Shown here piece after piece: positions 12,563 through 23,700 of a stretch of DNA of 64,000 nt. A program made the position numbers and the translations under genes. Origin of the DNA: Melitaea cinxia (Eukaryota > Arthropoda > Insecta > Lepidoptera > Nymphalidae). The DNA is taken from contig NC_059419.1 in assembly GCF_905220565.1 (NCBI RefSeq), forward strand, positions 2,046,001 through 2,110,000, given 5' to 3'. Position 1 is the stretch's first letter. Each line of letters begins with the position of its first letter. The notes below the pieces were generated by a model. That model saw nothing but the letters and a program-made list of their open reading frames with translations, made no database searches and had not been told where the DNA came from.

Positions 12563-12720
12563 AATCAAAATCAAAAATTAATTTATTCAAATAGACATTA
12601 GAACTACTTTTGATTCTTTATTTATAAATTACAATAAATTAATTATAGTTAAAAGTAGAGCTATCACTGATTCTGAATGTATGTTTTTCTTTGTGTCTTC
12701 TTTTGAAAGTTGAAATTCTT
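12563..12720 (-). repeat. Family H fragment
   Basis: AATCAAAATCAAAAATTAAT, TTATTCAAATAGACATTAG and GCTATCACTGATTCTGAATG match the copy at 36.2 kb. Confidence 0.45.
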
Positions 12721-12874
12721 TTTTGTGTGATCAGAATTATTTTTTGATTCATGTGTGTATGTGACTGAATATTCGTTGATATTATTGTGAAGTTATTTGT
12801 CGATTATTTTCAGTAGAATCTTAATTCCGCTGGTAGCTTCACATAAACTACACACAATTATTTAAAGAATTAGT

Positions 12875-12952
12875 CTAGCTATTCAAAGGGGGAACGCTGC
12901 CAGTCTCTTCGGAACCTTGCGTAAAGGGACTCCTTCCAATCATATTTTTTAG
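12875..12952 (+). pseudogene. Second copy of the QRGNAAS retroelement tail
   Basis: The frame LAIQRGNAASLFGTLRKG ends at TAG 12950-12952 and matches the end of the fragment at 3.4 kb. The upstream 300 bp is AT-rich and includes a partial family H copy, so only the last 25 codons remain. Confidence 0.5.
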
Positions 12953-14918
12953 TTATTATATTATATTTATATATTTAAGGTTTGTAGTTTTAGGTTCATT
13001 ATTATAACTCTAATAGTAAATGTCTTTTTTTTAAGTAATGTAATATTTTTCTGTTGTTTTGTTCATTTTGAAAATGTTGATATCTTTCTTTAAATATATG
13101 TCCATTAATTAAAGAGTATTATGAACTTCGTAAATGACGATGGATATTTATATTTGTACAAATATTTGCTTCCGGTCTTGTTGTCTGTCCTTGTCTGGTC
13201 TCTGTCTGGTCTCCCTATTGTGCTTAGGAGCATGTTAAGTAGTCGGTCCCGGTTGTTACCTTGTACACCTAATATATATCCTCGATATAAAAGTGGGATA
13301 TGCTCAGCAGTGGGAGGTTACAGACCGAATTAATCAAATAATCAAATATTTCTACTAATGTTCTACTGCTGCGAGAAGTAAATTTTAAAGCAAGTCACTA
13401 GTTATTTACAAATATAGCTGTATTTGGAAGATTATGGTACGGATTGATAGTTTGGTCAGATCGCATGGTAAAATCGAAATTTGTTGGACTTCTTCCAAAT
13501 CACTAAGAACTTGTTTGCGCACTTCCTTACGAGAAATTGTTTTGGATCGCACATATAACATGCATACAAGAGTTAGGTTTGGTTCGATCATAATTTTCGT
13601 AACGCTCTCGTCACGCATTCACCAGTTACTCCCCAAGATAACAGTTCGTAAAGAAGTTTTACTTCAAAAAATGCCTCCAACGTGTGTTTGGCATTTCTTT
13701 CCGCCCAAGAGTACTGTTATCTGGTATTTATGATATTCACTAAGATTGGTGACTTTTATTTATTTTTTATTTATTCTTTATTGTACACCACAACTACATT
13801 TTAAACAATAAACATATTTAAAAAATATTTACGACTGTCAAGTACAATGGGTGGACTTATGGCTATTTAGTCATTTCTTCCAGACAACCCAAACTTTCAA
13901 CTTTGGGTTAACAACGACTTTTCAAGGGATTGAAATCGATATTTCGAGTACCGCTTCTAAAGACTGTTACATTTTGCAAAATGAATGTCAAATTTAATTC
14001 AAATGAATTTGTTCCAGTTTTATTGAACTGCATCGACATTTTATCTGGAGGTTATCGAAGCATTTCGTGGTGTTATTTCACGAGCCTTAACCCGAAGTGG
14101 ATTGCATTTTAATTGATTCTGATCTTTAGAATTCTTAATGTGGCGATTGAAACGCGAACGAATTGCGTGTAGCAATGGCATTACGATTTGTCGTGATTCT
14201 TCCGGGACACTCTAGTTTTAAATACTTGTCCCGAATTATCCATTATGTCAAGATCTGTTTGAATGTTCCATTTCTTTTCCCAAAAGTATTGTATAAGGAA
14301 GCATTTTTTATATTTTATTTTTCTATAAGCATATTTGGAAGGTTGGACTTAATAATTGTTTGTTTTTATCATTGTCTTTATCTTTATTTATTTATTTCAA
14401 AAGCACACTTACAATATACATATAAAAAATTAAAATTAAACAATAAATAATTATAAAGCATCTGATATGCATGGCCCTTACAAGCGTATATAACAATTTG
14501 GGATACAATGATTATAAACACAAAAAATCATAACTATAAATTTCTTTATATAACTTTTCATATAATTTTACTTAAAATATTTGAACTTAATATTATATAT
14601 ATTAATAATACAGTTCAACACTTATAATATTAAAGAAAAGATAGTGATACTTTATCATTATCGTTTCCAAAATACATAACCAAAATCCAAAATAAAGAAT
14701 AATTATCATAATCAAATTAAAATAAAAAATATATAAATTAAAAAAAATAGGAACAAATTATTATAATCAAATATACATTAATTAATAAAATTTATATATA
14801 CATGGATAAAATTAAACAATTGGATAATTTCAAATTGAAAAAAAGAATTTGCACCCTATCGTAACAGAAATTAAGAACCAAATTATCATCAATTAAATAA
14901 TTAAGAATATGGAAACAA
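12953..14918. other. No gene supported
   Basis: Open frames of 70-99 codons on both strands at 13406-13733 overlap and have no recognised domain. 14450-14800 is very AT-rich. Confidence 0.45.
13760..13892 (-). repeat. LINE-tail-like repeat, copy 1
   Basis: TTATTCTTTATTGTACACCA to TTTCTTCCAGACAACCC; the second copy is at 30.99 kb. On the minus strand it ends with a GTACAATAAAG poly(A)-type signal. Confidence 0.4.
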
Positions 14919-15556
14919 CATAATTGTGTTTGCTCGCAAACGAAAAAAAAACCGACTTCAATTACATCGACAAGTAATATAACGTAGATCGACGAATCGA
15001 AACTCGACGAAATAGTCAAGCAACCACGCGTTATCAAAGATTACTCAAAAACTAGTTATCAGATCTCGATAAAATTTATATGTGACCACATGATAAACAT
15101 CAGCTTTCGATTAAATTAAAAATTATCAAAATCGGTACACCCAGTAAAAAGTTATTACGGATTTTTGAGAGTTTCCCTCGATTCCTCTGGGATCCCATCA
15201 TCAGATCCTAGTTTCCTTATCACGGTACCAAACTAGGGATATCCCCTTTCCAACAAAAAAAGAATTATCAAAATCGGTACATCCAGTAGAAAGTTATGCG
15301 GTATAATACAACGTAGGTCGGCGAAAAAAGCGTCAAGTGAAAACACATTATTAGATATAACTCGAAAAGTAGTTGTTAGATCTCAAATAAATTTAAATGG
15401 GACCAATTGGCACACACCACCTTTCGATTAAAACAAAATTTGTCGAAATCGGTCTACCCGGTCAAAAGTTCTGATGTAACATACATAAAAAAAAAAAAAA
15501 AAAAAAAAAAAATACAGTCGAATTGAGAACCTCCTCCTTTTTTGGAAGTCGGTTAA
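14919..15556 (+). mobile_element. Family G copy, longest, with internal duplication
   Basis: The ACAACGTAGGTCG and CAAGTGAAAACACATTAT module at 15306-15480 repeats the first module at 14975-15150 in diverged form. An A-run (about 15487-15512) precedes the GAACCTCCTCCTTTTTTGG end. Confidence 0.6.
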
Positions 15557-16083
15557 AAATTCAAAATAAAGATTTAAAAAAATTCCAATAAGAAAAAATT
15601 GAAATTAAAATTAAATTAAATTATTATAAAATACATTATTTAAACTAATCATGTATTTAATAATAATTAAGCAACTTAAATCTAAAGACAGAGAGAGAGT
15701 CGTAAAAAATGTCAATGCCTGGAACCGATTTACTAATACTATTATATTTGTAACACAAACGCACTAGGGGAGCTTGTTTCTCAGTGTGAGACCTTACGCA
15801 TGGAATGTAGAATGTTTTGTGCGCGTGAATACTTCTTTGTGTCCTAGACGGAACCGATATGAGTATCTTTCTGTTATTTCAGAATTCTTAACCCTATTAT
15901 TTAGTATATTGTGCAGAAAAGTTAGATCTGAAACCTCACTTCGAAGAGAAATCATGTGGAATCTTGCCAAACTTATATAGAAAAACAAAATTATACAGAA
16001 ACTTTTTAAAGCATTACTTTATAATGATAACTAATGTTTAACTTAGTAATTATAGCTCGAAATAATTGATCTGCTTTTTTTAT
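15557..16083. other. No gene seen
   Basis: Short opposed frames at 15774-15988 have no recognised content. Confidence 0.45.
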
Positions 16084-16293
16084 ACAACTAGGTCGGTAAA
16101 CGAGTGTACGGTTCACCCGATGATAAATGATAACCGTAACTTATAGATAACTGAAACACCAGATGTATCCCCAATCCCTCTAGGAGCTCTGGTTATCTTA
16201 CTCACCACAGGAACAGAATACTGCTTGAAAGCAGTATCATCTCTAAGGATGAGGTACCCCCCCATTTTGAGCAGGAAATTTTCTGCTGTGCAA
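16084..16293 (-). mobile_element. Family B copy with internal deletion
   Basis: Lacks the CGCTTGCGATG block. Followed at once by another B copy in the same orientation. Confidence 0.6.
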
Positions 16294-16296
16294 CAG

Positions 16297-16434
16297 TTTT
16301 TTTTGTCACTAGGTCGGCAAACAAGCGCACGGCTCACCTGGGTTGCTATGATCTTCTTGTAAGGTCGAGGTATTACCCCAGTCGGGCTGCTCCATATTTT
16401 GAGCAGGAAATTCCTGCTGTGCCCTACCTCAGTT
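16297..16434 (-). mobile_element. Family B copy, half length
   Basis: Both ends are intact (T-run plus CACTAGGTCGG; CCCTACCTCAGTT), but the middle ~150 bp is deleted between GCTCACCTG and GGTTGCTATG. Confidence 0.65.
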
Positions 16435-16548
16435 AGTCTGCTGAGAAGAATCGGTTAGATTCGACAGTTTATTTTTTAAATCTTTGCTTTATGCCATTTT
16501 TTATATTGAGTTGTAAGGCTTTAAGACATATGGTATTACTCTATTTAC

Positions 16549-16920
16549 CTATCACCACCACTCTATCAACCACTCTGTTTCATCATTTCAGCCTTTTGCA
16601 CTCCACTGCTGGACATAGGCCTCAACAAGTTCGCGCCAAAAATGGGGTAAACTCATGTGTGTTGCCCATAGTCACCACGCTGAGCAGGCGGGTTGGTGAG
16701 CGCAGGGCTGGCTTTGTCGCAACGAAGACGCTGCTGCCCGTCTTCAGCCTTTCTATGTCAAAGCCAGCAGTTGGATGGTTATCCCGCCATCGGTCGGCTT
16801 TATAAGTTCCAAGGTGGTAGTGGAACTGTGTTATCCTTTAGTCGCCTCTTACGACACCCACGGGAAGAGAGGGGGTGGCTATATTCTTTAATGCCGTAGC
16901 CACAAGCAAATCACACAGCG
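16549..16920 (+). mobile_element. Family A retroposon with 10-bp TSD
   Basis: CTCTATTTAC at 16539-16548 and 16921-16930 flanks a 372-bp copy. Its 5' end is longer than the others (extra CTATCACCACCACTC). A 104-codon frame across it has no recognisable product. Confidence 0.75.
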
Positions 16921-16930
16921 CTCTATTTAC

Positions 16931-17660
16931 AACTTATTAAATAATATTTTGGCTGTGGTTCGGCAAACGTAGTATTTGATACCCTCAAGACAGATGGTCC
17001 GACTGGATTGCAAAGCGGGTGATCGGGTCTTGTTGCGTTTCCTGGGAGAGGCTTAGGTTCAGCAGAGGACTGTAAAAGGGTATGTTGAAATATTATTTCT
17101 CAAAATATAACTGTGAAAGATTAGTCTAATCAACATGAATTCTAACAAATTGAATCTATTGCATGAAACGTAAAACATTTTTAATGTAATTTATTTAATT
17201 TTTACTACAACGACGAAATACATGTCACAATTCATAAATAACCTGTTGCTTTGATTTTTTTTTTTTTTTTTATAAATAAAGTTATGTCCACAGGCTTAAA
17301 GTGCCCATGCTTTTGTTATTCCGATTTTTAGTTTTATTACTGATCGTTTACTTGTTACACTACTGCAGCTTACACTAAGAGACCTAATTATTCTATCTTA
17401 GTATCCCTAATGCAGACGTGAGTCCACCGACCAAAATTATGCTAAACTTAATTGATATCTTACATGCAAAAAGACATAGAATTATATTGCGCCTTACTTT
17501 AATTATTGTTGTCACTATTATAATAATTATTATTATCTATGTTTATATATACACTTACTTGCTATCTATAATATATGTACACTTATTGTCTAGCTAACGT
17601 ATATGTACACTTATGGCCTACTTGGCCTACTTACAATATACACTTAACCTATGTAATTAT
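16931..17660. other. No gene seen
   Basis: Contains a 16-T run near 17256 and a repeated TATGTACACTTAT motif at 17571-17640. Confidence 0.5.
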
Positions 17661-17665
17661 TAGTA

Positions 17666-17720
17666 TTTTTTTTTTTTACTTACTCCTAAGTTTTTTCCTT
17701 ACATTAAATTACAATTTATT
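17666..17720 (-). other. Poly(A) signal and A-run downstream of the viral-type helicase
   Basis: On the minus strand an AATAAA (17715-17720) lies 25 nt after the helicase stop codon and is followed 37 nt later by a run of twelve A (17666-17677). This is the layout of a polyadenylated transcript. It could be the genomic poly(A) site of a host-expressed gene or the fossil tail of a retrotransposed RNA. A 9-nt match, TAGTATTTT, occurs at 17661-17669 and at 19454-19462. It could be a target duplication but is too AT-rich to be decisive. Confidence 0.45.
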
Positions 17721-17745
17721 CCTACAAATAAGGTGTGCTACAATT

Positions 17746-19362
17746 TTAACATTTCGAGCACACCCTCAATGACGGCGGCATCCCTGTGGTGAGGCTGTGC
17801 TCGAGGATGTCTTTTTCAGAAGTTTCCGCTGCCTTCGCCACAAAGCGACCAATTGCGTCGTCACGATCGTCGGTGTAATAGACACAGGTGTTGGTGTGCC
17901 TAGTCACCGCGACTACAGCGTGCGAGACGCTGTCGTGAATCTTGAGCCTCCTTGTCTTCGTCTGGAGGACAATGATGTCCTCATAGGTCTGGCCCTGCGC
18001 CTCATGGATGGTTAAGACGCGCGATCCCTCACCGGACCCGTATCCCTGGTCAGTCAGCAATCTCTTCTCCTCTTGCGTAAAGACCAGGTACAAAGTCCGG
18101 TCCCTTCCTACAGGAATGCGCGCGCCCGTGAGGCTCTCCACTCGCAAAGATCGGATCTTTGTGCTTGAGCTGTACACGGTCTTGTAAACCTCACTGATGG
18201 CAAAGGCGACGTCTTTGGGGTTACGATGCGTGCATGACAACTCACATGAGATGGTTGTTAACAGGGTTGGTCTGTGGTATCGCATTTCGAACAGGTTGTC
18301 CCTGTCGATGTACGGCAGCTGATTTATATCTCCAATGAGGACTACCTTCTCTGCTCCCGATAGTCGGGCGGCCATTACTATGGCTCCGAAATGGTTCATG
18401 AGGGCTTCGTCCACCGTTAGGCGTTTGATTTTTGAGCCCTCACGGAAACCATTTACCAGCACGGATGCCATAGTGCGCACCTTTTGCTTGGCCTTGTTGC
18501 CATAGCGGTGCGCCAGTTTTTCCTTTAGGTCTTTGGCCGCCTCGACTGTGGTCGTAATTACGACCTCCGTGTCCTCATCGAAGTCCCTGACTATGCGAGT
18601 TGTCTTACCGCATCCCGGTACACCGTTTATCCACTCCAGCGATGGTAGCCCCCAGGTCACGGACGGTAAACCGGCTTCCCGGTCGTCCGAGATGGTTTTC
18701 GCCATCCGCAGCATCCGGTCCCCCAGCATTACTTTCGTGCATCTGGCCACTACCACCACCGGGTCCCCTTCAGGTGTGTCGAAGGTTTGAGAGTCCTCGT
18801 CACTCCCCTCAGACTCGACCGCGCTCACGAAACCTGCTGTGATGTTATATGCAGCCATATACCTACCCGACATCTTGCCCTTGAGTATTTGTCGGGTTTT
18901 GCTGTTGTATATGGCTGCTTCGGCTTCCTCGAGTTCCACCTCCAGTAGCCTTTGGTGATCGTACTGGTAGGCCTGCATGATCTTTTTGCAGGTGGCCAGG
19001 CTTACCTCGCGGTTTGCCTTTATTATGGCCAGGAACTCGATTAGGGCGTTCTCCGCATGTTGAAACGGTGTGGACGCAGGTCGAAGTCTTGGTGGTTCTA
19101 CTTGTCCCATATCGGCCCTAGTTCGAGCGGCGAGTGACGCCTCCGGGTGCCTCGGACTGTCGTCTTTGGTGAACCCGCTCAGCGCCCCGGATAGTCGCTC
19201 TCCCTGTCCAGCCTTTTTGGGAGAGGGGTGATGCGGGAGCTTACCTTGTTTCGGGGAGATGGTTGCCTGGATAAAGGTCGCCAATGACATCGAGCTCGGC
19301 TTAGACTCAGGTGCGGCCCTTGCTTTGCGTGTTGGTTTGATTAGAGTAATTTCAATTCTCAC
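17746..19362 (-). CDS. Endogenous viral element: SF1 (+)RNA-virus-type helicase, intact 538-codon frame
   Basis: Proteins of this family are NTP-driven RNA helicases in the replicase of alphavirus-like (virga/nege-like) RNA viruses. The frame shows all SF1 motifs in order: Walker A GVPGCGKTT (residues 247-255), motif Ia near 267-282, Walker B TVDEA (316-320), motif III LIGDINQLP (342-350), motif IV near 370-382, motif V IHEAQGQT (452-459) and motif VI VAVTRHTN (484-491). Residues 1-230 are a basic, proline-rich, probably disordered start followed by a helical acidic stretch; I do not recognise them. No methyltransferase or polymerase domain is present. The frame is open back to a TGA at 19393-19395. 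Position 19362 is a GTG, and the first ATG is codon 25 (19288-19290), so the true start is unclear. G+C is visibly higher than in the AT-rich flanks. There are no stops or frameshifts, which means either recent insertion or constraint. The helicase identity is firm; the precise viral relative and any expression are inference. Confidence 0.85.
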   Translation of the reverse strand: MRIEITLIKPTRKARAAPESKPSSMSLATFIQATISPKQGKLPHHPSPKKAGQGERLSGALSGFTKDDSPRHPEASLAARTRADMGQVEPPRLRPASTPFQHAENALIEFLAIIKANREVSLATCKKIMQAYQYDHQRLLEVELEEAEAAIYNSKTRQILKGKMSGRYMAAYNITAGFVSAVESEGSDEDSQTFDTPEGDPVVVVARCTKVMLGDRMLRMAKTISDDREAGLPSVTWGLPSLEWINGVPGCGKTTRIVRDFDEDTEVVITTTVEAAKDLKEKLAHRYGNKAKQKVRTMASVLVNGFREGSKIKRLTVDEALMNHFGAIVMAARLSGAEKVVLIGDINQLPYIDRDNLFEMRYHRPTLLTTISCELSCTHRNPKDVAFAISEVYKTVYSSSTKIRSLRVESLTGARIPVGRDRTLYLVFTQEEKRLLTDQGYGSGEGSRVLTIHEAQGQTYEDIIVLQTKTRRLKIHDSVSHAVVAVTRHTNTCVYYTDDRDDAIGRFVAKAAETSEKDILEHSLTTGMPPSLRVCSKC

Positions 19363-19462
19363 TGAAACTTTATCAATTAAGATACGTATTGATCATAGCG
19401 GTTTTCGCAAGTTGACACAGACAGATCGACAATTTATTTGCATTCAAAATAAATAGTATTTT

Positions 19463-21783
19463 ATTTTATATATTTTTACTTAATAATACTACAAAAAAAG
19501 GCTTTATAGTATAATTGTACTGGAATGAGGCTTAACAGGATACCGATAGCTTAAGCGAAGACTCGGAAGTCATATTTTATCACAAAAATATTATTTTTAA
19601 TGTGAGTTGATGTTGTGTAGCAACTATCTTACTTAAGTAGTATCCTGTATAAAATTTTCAGTGTTAGTTTTATGTAAAACTGTTACCAGTTTTTAGAGGA
19701 TTGTTAATTCATATCTCTTGTATCAATTTATCTGTAATACAATACGAATATATTTATATCTTGTTCCTATTAAATTATACGCAATAGCTCAAGAACTACG
19801 TCGCAACTTCAAAGAAAATTCCATAAAACAATGCAGACATAACATGACCTTGAAGTGTGACCTTCGTTAAACTTAGCTAAAGAAATACTCTATACAGCAC
19901 TTCCTAGACCAATACGCATGATCCACCCTCGTCGTATTCCCGTAAAGGAAAGTATATTGATTTAATGAAAACGGTTCGAATGCACGGTTCTGAATAAATT
20001 GGTCCCAATGTCTATCAAAACATACTTTCCTTTACCCAAAGGAGGGGTGACGTCAGAATTATATTCAGTGGCGATGTTTTATAACAAGATGTTTTGTGAA
20101 TTAAAAAAAAAAACAGTTCTCTTAGAAATATTAATTTTTTCGTCTAAAATTTTCAGAAGTGTATTTTCGCAATCTTTTTGTATTTAGTGCTATAGATTAA
20201 TCAGATCGACAATTGAAGCCAGAAATAATGCGAAAACTTCGTCTTGTGCGTGCGTTTTCGTGTGTACGCATGTTTGGTACGGTGCTAGTTCTTGTGACTT
20301 TTTAAATTTTGCACCGTTTTCAAGTGTAGTGAAAACAAAAACTCCCAAATGTTGTTTGAAGTTGTAAAGTGTTTGGTAACTAACAAAACAAAACTCTAAG
20401 ATTAGACTTCTATAGAACGCATTCTTAAAGTAGGACATTTTAATGAGCAAACATGTTCTGCAGCTTTGCGTGCCTTGATTGACTATCGTATACACTCTTG
20501 ATAGCAATATAATTATTACTCACTGTTGGTGAGAAAATAGTTTTAATCTAAATTACTACTTTAGAAAACAAGTGCAGGAAGAAAAAAAAAACTGACTTCT
20601 TTTGACATTTTTCTTTCTTATGAATTTTTCAAAATGGAATTAGTTTATCTACCGGATATTTCTTGTACTTTATGCGAATTTTGTATCTGTTGCGCGATAG
20701 TTCGAGAAATCAATTATTATTTTATGGAGTCTACAGTCCGCGACAAAACTTTAACACGGTACACATTTTTCATTACAACTCTTAATGAAAATATTTCTTT
20801 GACTTTACCATTAAAGTTAGTTAGTCAAGGCATTCATGCAGAGATTAGAAAGAGACCGCTATTATTTACCTCTAGAGAGGGGCTAAACGTTCCGAGTACG
20901 AACATGCCGCTCGAACGACGAGATCAAACTATAATACACTAAGGTATAAAAAAATTAACGGACGGATATTCGATTCATTTTTGTATAATATTGCGCAAAT
21001 GATAATAACTAGCTGTTAACTAAATGCAAGATTTTTATTAAAAAGTGCAACTCTAAAAACTTGTGTGGATAACATTCAAAAGTTGAATAATTTAATTTCT
21101 TTGTTTTAGTAATTAGTACGTCCTCTATTTTTTGCTATTTTACCCTCTTCAGCTGCATTTTCATATAGGCTATACATATACACATGATCTGGGTCTAACT
21201 TTTTCCATTCATCTTGGACAAAATTTATTAGTAGTTCGACACTGCAAATTGTTTGCGTAAGCTAGATGTGCTGTGTACTCAAAAGATAAACAATCGGGGA
21301 ATGTATACTAATACCGTGGTTTGTTAATACAATAGTTTGGTTTATTGGTATTTGTAAGAATTAATTTTTGAAGCTTTTTTTTGTCAAATTATTGTATACA
21401 ACGCCCCTAATATTCTGTTATAAATGGCATCAAGAATAATCACTTAGACTTAGTAAATCAACTTTTTTTTTATTAAAAGTGATTAATGATATAATTTTTA
21501 AAGTTAGTAAAAATATTTATATGATGAATTTCTACATTATATGGTGCAGGTCATTGTTATCTCACTAACGAATAGGGGAAAGAATTTTCTATATAATAAG
21601 AGCTTGTATTTTCCTATCAAAGATAAATTTTCATCTGAACTCAAAGGTGAAAACCACAAAAGTAATTCTTAGCAAAGAGGGTTGTCCTTAGGGATTTGAC
21701 TGCAAAGAATTTAATCTAAACGAGAAATTGAATGTGTGATAAAATGTTTTAGAATATCTATATATTTAAGTTGAAGTTTTTTA
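19463..21783. other. No gene supported
   Basis: Frames of 102 and 105 codons at 20190-20507 (-) and 20634-20942 (+) have no recognised domain or codon bias that I can judge. There are few visible repeats; this is one of the least repetitive stretches. Confidence 0.45.
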
Positions 21784-21994
21784 ATACGTACGATTTTATT
21801 TTTGTGTCACCCACACATTAGGAATTCTAAACATTTTTGAAAATCATATCAAAAATTGACCGCTCCAGCGGGGTTCGAACCCGCGTCTCCGACTGACCGT
21901 GTCGGCGCTCTAGCAAATTAAGCTATGGAACGATGTACCCGCTAGATCAAAACTTTTGATATGATGATTTTTATATTCGGTTTAAGCGAACCGT
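21784..21994 (-). mobile_element. Family T copy, partial
   Basis: Shares the tRNA-like unit and its flanking inverted repeat with the copy at 37.5 kb. Sequence 3' of the tRNA on the minus strand (21784-21830) repeats the 5' start of the 37.5-kb copy (TAATGTGTGGGT and then AAAATAAAATCGTACG), as if two units had been head-to-tail. The body is cut at 21994. Confidence 0.7.
21861..21932 (-). tRNA. tRNA-like sequence in family T
   Basis: The best preserved of the three: all four stems pair (T-stem GCGGG/CCCGC with loop TTCGAAC, one G-U in the acceptor), with loop ACGGTCA and B-box GGTTCGAACCC. It could still be transcribed by pol III. It lacks U33, and its mobile context argues against a working tRNA. 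Confidence 0.6.
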
Positions 21995-22144
21995 GGTGAA
22001 GTTTTTTTTTTATTGATGAGTATTCATTTAGCTGAGTTTAAATTGAATATTTTATTGACATGTAATATTAATTAAGTTTAGAAACTCTCTCTCGCTAAAT
22101 TATGAGAATATCAACGTTCTTTAAAATAGATAATGTGATTTTTT

Positions 22145-22190
22145 TTGAAAAATTGAATTCTAGATAATAATCTAGAATTCAATTTTTCAA
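22145..22190. repeat. Perfect palindrome, 21-bp arms, 4-nt spacer
   Basis: TTGAAAAATTGAATTCTAGA plus T (22145-22165) is exactly reverse-complemented at 22170-22190 around AATA. No repeat family explains it. Confidence 0.9.
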
Positions 22191-22499
22191 CTCAGATTTT
22201 CAATTTTTTCACACCATTATTGTTGAATCGATTGTGATGACTTTAGTGAATAGATGACATATAATTTATTGGATCTTGTTTAATAGCATAGTCTACTTTT
22301 ATTACAATTTCCTAATATTTCTGTCTTTATGTAACTCTTCTTTCACAAAACAACAATACAACTCGAATGATACTGTTCGCTATTATATTTCTGTAAAGGT
22401 AACTAAAAATCTATAACAACAACAAAAATAAACAACAACAAAAACGCACTGTGAACGCAGTTAGCAAACGCAGCGTGGGTCCTGCCTGCTGGAGAACCT

Positions 22500-22615
22500 G
22501 TGTAAGATCTCTGGTGGCGGCTGGATGATGATTGCGGAGAACCGGGATGTTTGGCGCAAACTTGGTTAGACCTATGTCTAACAGTAGACTACGATGGGCC
22601 AAATAAACTGAGATG
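22500..22615 (+). pseudogene. Short LINE C-terminal fragment
   Basis: One frame reads MIAENRDVWRKLG and then a stop, the ending common to several LINE RT proteins. The following CTATGTCTAACAGTAGACT block resembles the GGACATAGGCCT block of family A in reverse. It is very degenerate. Confidence 0.3.
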
Positions 22616-22715
22616 TGAATTCACAACGTACGAAACTGAAACAAGAGCTAGTGTTAAAGTGATAAGAATGCCGTAACTGACTTTAGGAATTACATGTATA
22701 CTTACCTAAGCATGT

Positions 22716-23041
22716 CTCATTACAGCTTATACAGTCCACTGCTGGACATAGGCCTCCACAAGTTTACGCCACAAATAACGTGAACTCATGTGTTTTGCCC
22801 ATAGTCACCACGCTGGGCAGGCGGGTTGGTGACCGCAGTACTGGCTTTGTCGCACCGAAGACGCTGCTGCCCGTCTTCGGCCTGTGTATTTCAAAGCCAG
22901 CAGTTGGATGGTTATCCCGCCATCGGTCGGCTTCTTAAGTTCCAAGGTGGTTGTGGAACCTTGTTATCCCTTAGTCGCCTTTTACGACACCCACGGGAAG
23001 AGAGGGGGTGGCTAAATTCTTTAGTGCCGTAGCCACACAGC
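22716..23041 (+). mobile_element. Family A retroposon with 12-bp TSD
   Basis: ACCTAAGCATGT at 22704-22715 and 23042-23053 flanks a full-length 326-bp copy that ends GTAGCCACACAGC. Confidence 0.85.
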
Positions 23042-23469
23042 ACCTAAGCATGTAACTTTTAGAATATTTTTCTTAATATTCAAATCTGTTGGTCATTCTT
23101 ATTAAATAAATAATAAGAAGATGAACAGAAAAATATGTTATAATATTTTTTGTATAAATTAAATTATTCTTATAAAGATTGTTCGTTGTAATAAAAGGAG
23201 GATATTTACGAGTGCTTGATACATAAACCGATTTTTCTAGACCCATCCTCGACCAACTTTCTCTCATATATTCACTTGATAGACATAAATTTGTTTATGT
23301 CTAGAGTTCATTTTATTTTGGATACGTTTGGGGAAAGTCGTAAGGGTAACTATAGATGTAAGACAGATTTTTTACAAGTACAATTTTAAGATGAAAACTA
23401 CAATTAAAATGTCGGTGAATAAATTTGATCGTAATAGAAATAGTGTTATACTGAAAAAATAATTATTTA

Positions 23470-23700
23470 TGTATACATATACATATAAATAAAATTGAAG
23501 TGTCGGTCTGTGATTTCAAAATAACTGTGTTTTTCACGTTCAAGTTATTTACACGATACTAAAACAAATAAACGATTTTAAAATTTTTGTTTGTTTTGTA
23601 TGTCATTTTGTTCGTCCGGGCTAATCATCAGTGGCTCAACTGATTTTAATGGGACTATCACTGAGAGATAGAGAAGATTGTGAAGCAACATATTAAATAC
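23470..23700 (+). repeat. HelF-type 5' end
   Basis: TATACATATAAATAAAATTG then AAGTGTCGGTCTGTGATTTC resembles the HelF 5' terminus; it continues with TTCGTCCGGGCTAATCATCA, and the 3' end is not recognised. Confidence 0.4.

Noticed and set aside
13406..13733. Overlapping 70- and 99-codon frames on opposite strands
   Set aside because: No domain, no start or splice context and no way to choose a strand.
18533..18842. Two plus-strand frames of 80-85 codons inside the helicase
   Set aside because: They are antisense to the strongly supported helicase and have no recognisable content.
20190..20942. Frames of 105 (-) and 102 (+) codons
   Set aside because: No recognised motif; the length is within chance for this window.
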